From: Vicia villosa
Lineage: Eukaryota > Streptophyta > Magnoliopsida > Fabales > Fabaceae
DNA: 64,000 bases
Assembly (NCBI RefSeq): GCF_029867415.1
Contig: NW_026705483.1
Span: forward strand, 1-64,000
Reading direction: 5' to 3'
Shown here: piece by piece, positions 34,060 to 43,323 of the stretch
Layout: each line of letters starts with the position of its first letter
Position numbering within the stretch: the first letter of the stretch is position 1
Made by a program: the position numbers and the translations under genes
Notes under the pieces: model-generated
Databases searched by the model: none
What the model was told of the DNA's origin: nothing
What the model saw: only the letters and a program-made list of their open reading frames with translations

Positions 34060-35517
34060 TTAGGCAATCTGACTCATTTGAATCTCTAAGTTTTTGATTG
34101 ACGCCCCTGTGTTTCTCAAGTTGCTCCTAGTTTCTTCCTGAAATTGAGAGTTTTGAGCTGCCATCTTCTCAATAGCTATCTCCCATTCAGCCTTCTTCGG
34201 TACCTGTTGCTGCAATTGTTGATGTGCTTGAGATTGGAACTGTTGCGGGTGATATTGGAATTGTTGCTGATAGGGAACTTGTTGTTGAGGAGGTCTGTAT
34301 TGTTGTGACTGAGCTGGAGATTGATATTGGGTTGGTCCTTGCTTTTGAAAGTTTCCTTGTTGGTCCTTCCATGCAAAATTGGGATGATTTTTCCAACCCG
34401 GATTATATGTATTGGCGTAAGGATTGTTTTGCCTCAACATATGAATCTGTTCCACCTGTTCCTGCGTTGCCACACAATGCATGGCAAAATGCGATCCACT
34501 ACATATTTCACATATAACTGAGGTGGTTTGCTCAACCTGTGCTACCTTCTGCTCACCGAGATTCATTTTCTTCAATCTTCTTTCTACTTCAGCTGCAATC
34601 TGTTCTTCCATTTTAACCACCTGATCAGCAAGCTTCAAATCAATTTTTCCTTCTGGTTGGCTCATAGCGCGGTCATATAACTCAATGTGCTCATTGGCGG
34701 CAATCGCTTCTATGATTCTCTTGATACCAGTGGCTGTTGCAAAGTTAGTTGAGCCACCGGCAACAGTGTCGATAAGCTGTTTTGTCTTAAGTCGGAGACC
34801 ATTAACAAAAGTCTGCATTTGCTCGGTTGGGTCCATATTATGAGTAGGACATGCAACCAAACATCTCTTGAACCTTTTGTATGCATCCCCCAACGATTCC
34901 CCTTCTTTCTGCTTGAAGTTTACAATATCATATCTTTTTCGGATGAAAACTGATGCGGGGAAGTATTCGTTCAAGAAAGCGGTTTCCATCTGTTGCCATG
35001 TTGTGATGCTTCCCGCTAGAAGTGAGTAAAACCACTCTTCCGCATCTTCAGATAAGGTAAAAGGAAACATTACAAGTCTCTTAGCTTCTTCAGAATGACC
35101 TTCAATCTTTAATGACGTTGTCGTGGTGAGGAATCTTTGTAGATGCTTATTTGCATCTTCATTGATTCGTCCTGCAAACGGCTTGCTCTCCAACTGTCGG
35201 ATAGTTGAAGGATGAAGTTGGAAGTGTGCAACATTGAATGGTTGGTTTACAATGGTCATTCTTCCAAGCGGTGCATTGGCTCTTCCATAATCACCCAAAA
35301 GTCTCTCTGGAGGAGGTGGATCAGCTGCCATAGTTTCAGGCTCAGAATCTGACTGCTCGGACTGAATAGATATTACTTCTTCGTCTTCTGATTCTGAAAC
35401 TACAGGGGAGTCTTCTTTCGATGCCAGTCTTTTTCGCTTGACTTCTCGGAGTCGTGCTCTCAATAGTCTTTCTGGTTCTGCGTTAAAAAGAAGTTCAGCT
35501 GAGGCCTTACCTCGCAT
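34060..35517 (-). CDS. Athila-like Gag
   Basis: A 485-residue frame. After an acidic, basic-rich leader (residues 1-75) comes the gag core of Athila type: FAGRINEDANKHLQRFL, FPFTLSEDAEEWFYSL, FLNEYFPASVFIRKRYDI and YKRFKRCLVACPTHNMD. A zinc knuckle CEICSGSHFAMHC lies at about residue 337. A long Gln/Pro-rich tail (385-440) follows and the frame ends at MSQIA. Gag forms the cytoplasmic particle in which reverse transcription occurs. ATG at 35517 is about 135 bases from the PBS and is the first start. The stop at 34060-34062 lies in a stretch that is uninterrupted in relatives I know, so it may be a mutation rather than a natural gag end. Confidence 0.9.
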   Translation of the reverse strand: MRGKASAELLFNAEPERLLRARLREVKRKRLASKEDSPVVSESEDEEVISIQSEQSDSEPETMAADPPPPERLLGDYGRANAPLGRMTIVNQPFNVAHFQLHPSTIRQLESKPFAGRINEDANKHLQRFLTTTTSLKIEGHSEEAKRLVMFPFTLSEDAEEWFYSLLAGSITTWQQMETAFLNEYFPASVFIRKRYDIVNFKQKEGESLGDAYKRFKRCLVACPTHNMDPTEQMQTFVNGLRLKTKQLIDTVAGGSTNFATATGIKRIIEAIAANEHIELYDRAMSQPEGKIDLKLADQVVKMEEQIAAEVERRLKKMNLGEQKVAQVEQTTSVICEICSGSHFAMHCVATQEQVEQIHMLRQNNPYANTYNPGWKNHPNFAWKDQQGNFQKQGPTQYQSPAQSQQYRPPQQQVPYQQQFQYHPQQFQSQAHQQLQQQVPKKAEWEIAIEKMAAQNSQFQEETRSNLRNTGASIKNLEIQMSQIA

Positions 35518-35652
35518 ACAAGATTAGAAATCGATTAGTAGATAAGTAAAAAAATAAAATTAAAATAAGCAAATAAAAATTTCAGCAAAAAGAATTTTAA
35601 TTGCAGAGCAATAAAATTTTAATTGACTAAAATAAAACTTATATTTTGGCAA

Positions 35653-35670
35653 TCCCCGGCAACGGCGCCA
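35653..35670 (-). other. Primer-binding site, tRNA-Asp type
   Basis: Minus-strand TGGCGCCGTTGCCGGGGA, the classic Athila PBS complementary to tRNA-Asp. It lies six bases from the proposed LTR end at 35677. Confidence 0.85.
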
Positions 35671-35676
35671 AAAACT

Positions 35677-36916
35677 TGATCGGAAAAATAGCAAGTGTAC
35701 TATTTTCACCGATGTAGTAATAATGGGTTTTACCCCAAGTATCGATCACGAGGATTGCGTAGGAAACACAAGTTATTTAAGTCAATTAAACAAAAGAGCA
35801 AATAGGTGTTTTGTTATAATGCAATAAGTAAATTTAAATAACAGAAATAATAAAAATAAGCTGAAATTAAAGTTTGACTTTTTAGATGTAATTTGAGGTA
35901 ATGCCAGGGTAGGTGTTTGATCTTCCTTATAATGACTCTGTAAAAAGATCTCTTCAACAAGTTCATAGACTGCAACTATTTATTCTTAAGGGTGTTTCCC
36001 TAAGTCCTTAGTGGAAAGCCTTTTGGTTTGCAATCCTATTGCCTAAGTCCTTAGAAACAAAGGTTTGCAAACCAAAGATGTAAATAATCAAGAATGTTCA
36101 AATAACCTTTCGGTATCCCTAGTCCTAGGTGATAACTACTAGATCAAATTGTTTAAAAACCTTAACAACCGTAGTCCTACAAATTGTTAACCGTAGATCA
36201 ATCTTTGTTTTTCCGACAAAGAAGGCATAAAAACATTAAACAATCAAATTGCATAAAACTAATACTTGATTAAAGAAATACGTAATTCAAAAGTCATTAC
36301 AATTCAAATCAGGTACACCCCCCTGACATTGGGGGGTTTAGCCTCTCATAATATTCAAGAAACCAAAATCAGAAAGTTTAGACATTTACAAAAGATTAGG
36401 AGAACTCTGATCTTCAATGGTTTCCACCGTTGAATCTCTTCGTCTTCCACAACCTTGATAACGCTATCTTGCTCTCTTCTGGAATTCTTTTGTACGATCC
36501 AAAAAGTGTCTTCTCTTTGTCTCTCAATCCTCTTTTAATCCCTCTAGGTTTTCAGATCTCCGCCGCAATACCCAAACTGCCTCTGGACTTTAAAAAGATT
36601 GGAAAAACCAAAATTCAGAAATTCTGTCCGCACAGCTGACACGGCCGTGTCACTTGACACGGGCAGACCGTGTCAGCTTCTGGTCTTAGGGCTGAGTTTC
36701 TTCAGGGGGTCTGACACGGCCGTGTCAGGTGACACGGTCAGACCGTGTCCGCCTCTGCCCATATGCTCTTTTTTTGCTTTTTGCTCCCTTTTCTCACACC
36801 TCTTGGCTATGCGATCTTCCATAAATCCGAAGCTAACCTGAAACCATTACCAAACGAGATCAAAAGCATCTAATTTAGAATGAGAATGACACAAAAACAA
36901 ACTTCACACAAATAAA
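35677..36916 (-). repeat. 5' LTR of the Athila-like element, interrupted by CACTA-1
   Basis: It begins in plus coordinates with TGATCGG, the expected inner LTR end six bases from the PBS. It contains GCCTAAGTCCTTAGAAAC-like pieces (about 36040-36060) and two double-dyad modules at 36638-36749. The CACTA element at 36917 interrupts it; its continuation would start at 43324 but its far end is not identified. The ORFs at 36430-36841 carry no domain. Confidence 0.7.
36638..36749. repeat. Two double-dyad modules in the LTR
   Basis: GACACGGCCGTGTC lies at 36638-36651 and 36713-36726. Each is followed after four bases by a 19-bp dyad (36656-36674 with one mismatch, 36731-36749 perfect), and then by CTTCTGG or CCTCTGC. 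This is the same module as at 29616-29820, about 7 kb away in the same element. Confidence 0.9.
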
Positions 36917-38552
36917 CACTAGTGCAAAAAGATTAATATAATTTTAAAATTTACACCCATTATACTAAAAACGGGTGTAAATAAGAAACGCGGTGACAAT
37001 TTTGTAAATAAAGTATCATTTTAAGTATTATCATGTGACAATATACACCCTATTTTCTAAAAACGGGTTTAAATTAAAAATATTATTATAATCAAATTTC
37101 AATTACTCCCTTTAATTGAAAAAAGGGTGTAAATTTATATAAACTACAAATTTTTATTTAATTTTATAACTCAAAATACAAATTTTTATTTAATTTTATA
37201 ACTCAAATCTATGTAACATATTAACAAATAATTTAAATATTATTAATAAATTAATGAAAATTTAAATTTATAAGATAATTTAAACATTATTATGAATATT
37301 AATGGTATAATAAATCGAATATAATAATCTAATTTCATTCTAAACCCAGTTTTCAGAAACTCTCGTTCTAAACCCCAGTTTTCAACAAATTTCACCGAAA
37401 ACGGAATCGAAGAAGAAAGCCGCATCAGAATTTTCAACGAATTTCTGAGTTCTTCTCATAGAGAATCCAAACCCAGTTTCATCGCATTTCACCAAACCCT
37501 TTTCACCATCGCAGTGACGGCAACGAAGCTGAAGAATGTTCACCATCGCTCATTTCACAGGACGACATCGCATTGGTAAAACGAAGGTAGGGTTTTATAC
37601 TTTGAGCACATGCATTGGTAGCTGAAGAATTAGGGTTTTATACTCCTGAAAATAGACTGTTGGTTCAGAAATTAGTTCCTATTGTTTGAATGTCCTGTGT
37701 TGTGTATGATTATTTTAGTAAATTTAAGCATTACTCCTTATTCAGGAAGTGAAATTGTTTTGAGTGAGCTTTTCTTGAGTCTTAGGGATCATTTTTACAG
37801 AGTCAGATTTTGGGTTGTCTTGTAGTGTGATTTCGTGTTGTTTTGCGGTTTTCCGCAGGGTGAGAATAAGAGTTATTGTTGTGGGTTTTGCAGCGTGTGA
37901 ATCTCGGTTCTGCAAGGGTGTGAAATGGGTTATTTGCTGCAGATGAAAAAATCTCCATGTTCTCTGGGTTGTCGGGTCAATTATACAGTGAAAGGAACCG
38001 CAACTTGTACGTGTGAAGCCAGAGAAAAGTTAGGGAGTGGGAATGGACTGAGTGGTTAGGTTTAGTACTTGAGCTCATGAGGAGTGAGTTGGATGAAACT
38101 CCATTTTCAATTGCATAAACAAGCTCTTTAGAACCTAATGTTCTTGCCATGACCTAAATGTTCTCTTCTTTTTTTACAAAACAGGTTCTCAAAGGAAGCC
38201 TCAAGAACAAAGGCAATGACGTGAAAAGCTTGGACAATTGCGAATGTGTATTTTATGAAGATATTGAAGGCTCACAAGATGTTCGGAATCCAACCGTATC
38301 TGCATTAACTTTTGGCAAATCGACCAATTTAAGGTCTTCTAACCAGGACATCACTTGTTGCCATTCTTACTCGGGAATCCCTTCATTTGTGAAATGCCTT
38401 CAATTTCGGATCTGTTCTCTATAGTAACAGGTATTAACTTCTTCTCAATACTCAAGCTTATTTCTCCTACATCTGTTTTATAACTAAGAGCTAAATTAAC
38501 TTTAAAATTATTCATTAATAGACCGCTCTCGTTATACACATCACAGAGAAAG
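36917..38552 (+). other. Left arm of CACTA-1
   Basis: The first 250 bp contain subterminal motifs (TTTACACCC, ACGGGTGTAAAT at about 36951-36980 and 37043-37130). From 37340 to 38550 the sequence is less AT-rich and looks like UTR or intron DNA of captured genes. The ORF at 38158-38424 (88 residues) may be another captured piece, but I do not recognise it. Confidence 0.6.
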
Positions 38553-40839
38553 ATGGCTTGCCGGCAGTTATGGGCTTCAAGAGCTGCATCATACCTCAGG
38601 ATCTCTGTCTTTCACAGAAGCTTCTCTTATGGTACGTAATCTCATTCCGTCACCTTCTTCTTTCATTTGTTTTTCGTAATTCACTTAAGATCGTATCATG
38701 GCATTTCATTTTGCAAGTTTTGGATACAATCTGTAGATTTTAGATTTCGATTCATGTTCTTCGATTTCCTGTCTGGAATTTTTTTCCTGTTTTTTAGGGT
38801 TGAGTTTTTTTGCTGATGCTAAATGGTTTTTGTTTGTTTTGCAGAATGGTGGAAACTCGTCTTATACTGTTGTAGATCATACTTACGATGCAGTTGTGGT
38901 TGGTGTTGGTGGTGCTGGTTTGAGAGCTGCTATTGGACTTTCGGAACATGGATTCAATACTGCTTGTATTACTAAGCTTTTCCCAACTCGTTCACATACT
39001 GTTGCAGCTCAGGTATATGAGATTTTGTAGTTTTGCTAACTGTTGTTTGGGTTGTTTGTTATGCATGTGTATAGGGAGAGGTTTTTATTGCATTGGTGAT
39101 TTTGAAATATGGGTATTTGTTATGGATTCTGTTGGTTGAGTCTTTTGGTTGGTTGCCAGTATGAGTGCGGACTGTGTAGAAAGAATTTATCTGGTTGAGG
39201 TGTAGTAAATTTTTTATGCGTTGGAACTTTGAGAAACCCTCTAGTTTATAATCTATAGTAGTCTTTTGTTCTATTGCAGTGGGTGACGGTGTAGACAAGG
39301 ATCCCATTTAATGGCAAAAAGATTTGACTGTTGTTTTTAATTTAAAAACATTTTAATATAGTAGACTTCTTGATGAATATATCGAGCCCGGCTTTTTTTA
39401 CTTCCCCAAGAACTTTGGAACTACAAATCTAGATAAAACATAGTTTTTTCCTGTCTGGAAGTGTATTTCTTTACACAAGCGCGCTTTTGTTTTCTTGTTT
39501 GGAAGTGTATCTCTGGAATCAAGTGTGGTTTTTAAGATACACGAGGTGAATTAAGTTGGGTCCCAAATATCCCATCAATACGAATTTGGTTTCACTTGAC
39601 ACCATCTATCGCTCGACTTTTCCACATAACTCATCCTTGTTTGACATTCCACTGTTACTTTGTGAGACATGAAAATGTGAAATTTTAAACTTGGAACAGA
39701 ATATTGTTTATTGATGAAAGATGGGAATTTAATCAGCTCTTTGTCGACTTTTTGTTTTGAAAAAAATATTAAGTTGGATATTCTCCTACAATTCTAGTTT
39801 TTCTCTCCCCATATAGTTAGTTGTGAAATAAAACGTACTAGTGGACGTTCGCAGTAAAACTTTCTTCTTTTCCTGAATATGCTAAGTACATATGAACGAA
39901 ATTTTTCTTTTGGGATGTTTTTATCTTTCATGTTCTTGATGCATCAGGATGCCATCCAATATATGTGTAGGGAAGCGCCAAAAGCAGTTATTGAACTAGA
40001 GAATTATGAGTTGCCTTTTTCTCGAACAGAGGAGGGAAAAATATATCAGCGTACATTTGGTGGCCAAAGCTTAAACTTTGGAAAAGGTATATCCAGGTTT
40101 TGGTGCAGGGTTGTGTACATTTTCTTTTAAGAAGAGGTCTGATGTGAGCCTCTATTTATGGCTGAAATACAGGTGGTCAAGCTTACCGTTGTGCATGTGC
40201 TGCTGATCGAACTGGACATGCTTTATTGCACACTCTCTATGGCCAGGCTATGAGACACAATACACAGTTTTTTGTGGAATATTTTGCCTTGGATCTTATA
40301 ATGAATAGTGATGGTAAGTTGTTGCTGAAAACAGCCTGCTTTCACTTAATTTGCAATAAATTACTCTAACCAAGGTATCAGCTTTCATTGGCATTAATAA
40401 GCAGTTTCTTCATATAAATTGACTTATTTGTTCTCTACAGATTTTAAATAAGTTATGTTTTATATACCAATTGCTTTATCAAACATGTTACAGTGGTGAA
40501 CGAGAGGAAAAAATATCTGTTTGTTCCATTTATAATGATTATGTTAACTAATTTTCATATTGGATATGTAGGTACTTTCCAAGGAGTGATTGCCTTAAAT
40601 ATGGAGGATGGGACACTACATCGTTTCCAAGCTGCTTCAACAATTTTGGCCACAGGGGTAACATAATTTTTCTGTGGTTTATTGTCACTGAAGTTTTTGT
40701 TGCACTTGCTTGTTATGGATCATTGAGATATTTTATTCTGCACCAGGGTTATGGTAGGGCATACTTCTCAGCAACCTCAGCACATACATGCACTGGAGAT
40801 GGCAATGCCATGGCTGCACGTGCTGGAGTTGCACACTGA
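38553..40839 (+). pseudogene. SDH1: Captured SDH1 fragment (mitochondrial succinate dehydrogenase flavoprotein)
   Basis: Six exon-like pieces with GT/AG borders: 38553-38631 (transit-peptide-like MACRQLWASRAASYLRISV), 38845-39012 ([19 protein letters not shown], the FAD-binding GxGGAG region, to TRSHTVAAQ), 39948-40086 ([20 protein letters not shown]), 40173-40313 ([21 protein letters not shown]), 40572-40657 and 40747-40839 ([19 protein letters not shown]). The stretch normally between AAQ and DAIQ, the GGINAALG region of about 30 residues, is missing. The last exon runs into a stop soon after ARAGV, so the catalytic C-terminal half is absent. The first two exons do not join in frame. The native protein oxidises succinate in complex II; this copy cannot. 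Confidence 0.93.
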
Positions 40840-41088
40840 CACCACTATATGAATAATTTATGAATATTAGTGAGTTTTATTTTATCGCCTAATTCACAAT
40901 GAGCTTTTGTGATATAATCTCATTATTCATCGCTTTTGTTTTGAAGCCTTAATGTTAGACTCTTGCTTGGTTTGGTCACTATCTGTTCCGTTATACACAC
41001 ACAAACAGAAGAGACACCAAGGTCATAGAATTGTTTCCAAATTGTTTTTCATGAGATCTGATTTCTCTCCTCTCTGTATTTGAACAAG

Positions 41089-41392
41089 GTTGCCATTTTG
41101 CTTCTCACTGAAATCACTCCAAAAAGCTTTGCGGTTCACAATGCCACAGAGGTGGCTCGGTTTGTGGTAAGTTCTAAGTTTATTGTGGAAATAGAATTGT
41201 GCTAATTAAGTATTTTTGTTTATTTTGCACATCATGACATTTCTACCTCAACATTGTTTAGTGACAAATATTAATTCTAATGCTCTAGGTCAGGCCAGTG
41301 GCACGGCTTTCTCTGGTACTGTATCTCGTTGAAAGGATTGTTACCATTCTTTCAATGGGGATGCTTAAATTGCTTGGCTCAAAAGGAAGTAG
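41089..41392 (+). pseudogene. Captured fragment of a DUF21/CBS-domain protein
   Basis: Two exons with GT/AG borders. 41089-41166 reads VAILLLTEITPKSFAVHNATEVARFV and 41289-41392 reads VRPVARLSLVLYLVERIVTILSMGMLKLLGSKGS in the continuing frame. This matches the end of the DUF21 (CNNM-like transmembrane) domain of plant CBS-domain proteins; ITPKS and HNAT are the tell-tale words. Only about 60 residues are present; the CBS pair and N-terminal helices are missing. It lies 250 bp after the SDH1 fragment in the same orientation. Confidence 0.85.
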
Positions 41393-41639
41393 GTATGCTT
41401 AAAAGATAGCCACTGATTGATCTTCACTTCTTGTAAATTAGTTTATTGTTTTTTACTTATTTACGCGTGTTTTGAAATCTGATTCTTATTTGTGATGTGA
41501 ATCTTAGTCCCTTCATCATAGGGATGACATTTTTTTTCTCACTGCACCGCGATAACTGCATTTTCTAAGGTTGTTTTTGTTTATAAGTGTGATAAAGAGA
41601 TTGATTAAATGGAGAAATGAAGTTACTTTGTTGATCACT

Positions 41640-41932
41640 AGGGTTTTGTTACTTTACTCTATGATGATCAGCATTTTGATGCTGCTAACAAACAATGGGT
41701 GGTTTTCTTTTCAAAAAATTGTTTTTGTCTCTGGCTTAAGATCCCAATCTCAAATTCAAATCCAGTCTTTTCTATTAATATTTGGAGGATATAAAATATT
41801 TCTTACATTCTTTGGTTGCTTTTAAGGTGGAAATTACTGTAGCTCATGAACTAGCACATCAATGGTTTGGCAATCTTGTTACAATGAAGTGGTGGACCAA
41901 TTATGGATGAATGATGGTTTTGCAACACGAGT
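41640..41932 (+). pseudogene. Captured fragment of an M1 aminopeptidase
   Basis: Positions 41640-41700 read LLYDDQHFDAANKQ, and after an intron-like gap 41825-41932 reads [24 protein letters not shown], with the zinc-binding HELAH motif. A frameshift then separates WWT from MNDGFAT. This is the active-site region of puromycin-sensitive-type M1 aminopeptidases (APM1-like in plants). Only the catalytic-centre exons are present, with the frame broken, so no enzyme can be made. It follows the DUF21 fragment in the same orientation. Confidence 0.88.
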
Positions 41933-42030
41933 AAGTTTTGTTACTCACATCATATTATTACCGTTACAGAGTTTTGTTATTTTTGGTGTTTTTTAATTTT
42001 ATTGCTAGAATTAATTTTCTGCATATACAG

Positions 42031-42500
42031 AAGCTAAAGCTTGCACTGGAAAATGTCAAAAGAGAGTATGAAAATTTGGTAGCCACTAGAAGATACTACC
42101 TATTGAATTATAATGTCAATTATAACAAGGTATGTTTTTTATCTTAACCTTTTTGACTTAGGAGAACACAAATAACATGATATTGATGATTATATTTAAT
42201 GTGTTACAAAATTTAACAGGATGTTAAAATAGAGAAAATAAGGGCAGGAGCTTTTATGGTGAAGGTCACATGTGAGAAAGGTGACAAGTTGGTTGCTATT
42301 TTAGAGGCTTTTGAAAAGATGTGCGGGAATGTTGAGCAAGCAAGTGTTTCTTGTAAAAATGGGTTTTCTATGGAAGGGATTATTATGGAAGAGGATCCAT
42401 CTCGATGTTAGAGATGTTAAAGAAGCGCTTCTAAAAGCTATAGGAAAGGAGAGTGGTGAAAAGGGGTCAGAAGAGCTTGACAATCATAGTAACTTTTGAA
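42031..42500 (+). pseudogene. Captured 3' end of an ACT-like domain (bHLH-type) gene
   Basis: Exon 42031-42129 (KLKLALENVKREYENLVATRR, coiled-coil-like) is followed after an intron by an exon starting at 42220. The latter reads DVKIEKIRAGAFMVKVTCEK, then KLVAILEAFEKMCGNVEQAS and CKNGFSMEGIIMEED, before a frame change leads into DVRDVKEALLKAIGKESGEK. The pattern of short strands and helices and the VTCEKGDKL phrase fit the C-terminal ACT-like domain of plant bHLH regulators. No bHLH DNA-binding region is seen. The family assignment is tentative. Confidence 0.6.
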
Positions 42501-42679
42501 TTTTTTTAAGGGTGTTAATTTGTTTAACGTCTTTTGTAGCTCAACAAGTTTTTACCTATTTTAAATTGGTATATATAAATATGTAAAAGTATTGTTGAAT
42601 GATGACATGAGAATATGATGACATGAGAATGATAAATATTATTTTGAAAACTTGAATTCTTGTTGTTGGTTGTAATTAA

Positions 42680-43290
42680 ATGTTTTTAAAATAGGGTGTA
42701 ATGTAGCGTATGAAATAGGGTGTAAATGGTATAATTTGTTCATTTATAAAGGGTGTAAATTATATTAAAAAAAGGTGTAACTAAGAACATATTTACATTT
42801 GATTTTTATTAAAATAGTGTGTAATCAAAAACGTATTTACACCCGATTTTTATTAAAATAGGGTGTAATTAAGAACATAATTACACCCGATTTTTATTAA
42901 AATAGGGTGTAATTAAGAATGTATTTACACCCGAATTTTATTAAAATAGGGTGTAATTAAGAACATATTTACACCCGATTTTTATTAAAATAGGGTGTAA
43001 CGTAGAACATATGTACACCCGATTTTTAATAAAATAGGGTGTAATTAAGAATGTATTACACCCGATTTTTATTAAAATAGGGTGTAACGTAGAACGTATT
43101 TACACCCGTTTTTTAATAAAATAGGGTGTAATTAAGAACATATTTACACCCGATTTTTATTAAAATAGAGTGTAATATAACATATATTTACACCCGTTTT
43201 TAAACGGGTGTAAATTTGTTAGACATTTCTCACCCGGTGAATATACACCCGTTTTTTATTTGAAAAAATGGGTGTAAATTTAATAAAAAA
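42680..43290 (+). repeat. Right subterminal repeat array of CACTA-1
   Basis: About ten units of 40-45 bp carry TTTACACCCGATTTTTATT and AAAATAGGGTGTAA, so TTACACCC and GGGTGTAA alternate as inverted motifs. They are presumably binding sites for the mobilising transposase, as subterminal repeats are in En/Spm. The same motifs occur, fewer, at the left end. Confidence 0.88.
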
Positions 43291-43323
43291 TAGGTGTAAA
43301 TTAACCTTTTTGTACTAGTGAAA

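Larger units (their letters stand above)
27418..36916 (-). mobile_element. Athila-like Ty3/gypsy retrotransposon
   Basis: Coding order on the minus strand is gag (35517-34060), protease-RT-RNase H (34056-31168), integrase (31146-30007), then a third ORF (29294-28020). This order, the gag sequence and the tRNA-Asp type PBS at 35653-35670 are typical of the Athila clade. The 5' LTR begins (in plus coordinates) at 35677 and is interrupted by a CACTA element at 36917. No matching 3' LTR is found at the left end: the start of the right LTR (TGATCGGAAAAATAGC) does not recur near 27418, so the 3' end appears truncated. At least two in-frame stops break the gag-pol reading frame. Confidence 0.88.
36917..43320 (+). 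mobile_element. CACTA-1: non-autonomous CACTA transposon with captured genes
   Basis: The terminal inverted repeats are CACTAGTGCAAAAAG at 36917 and CTTTTTGTACTAGTG ending at 43320, flanked by the 3-bp duplication AAA (36914-36916 and 43321-43323). Subterminal TTACACCC/GGGTGTAA motifs fill both ends, densely on the right. No transposase-like ORF is present, so it must have been moved by a related element. Inside lie exons of four host genes, all in plus orientation with intron borders kept. CACTA elements that carry gene fragments are known from plants (for example Tgm-Express in soybean). Confidence 0.93.

Noticed and set aside
32849..34089. Plus-strand ORFs opposite pol
   Set aside because: Antisense shadows of the protease and RT coding sequence.
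38553..40839. Functional SDH1 gene
   Set aside because: It lies inside a CACTA element, lacks an internal exon and the C-terminal half, and its first two exons do not join in frame.
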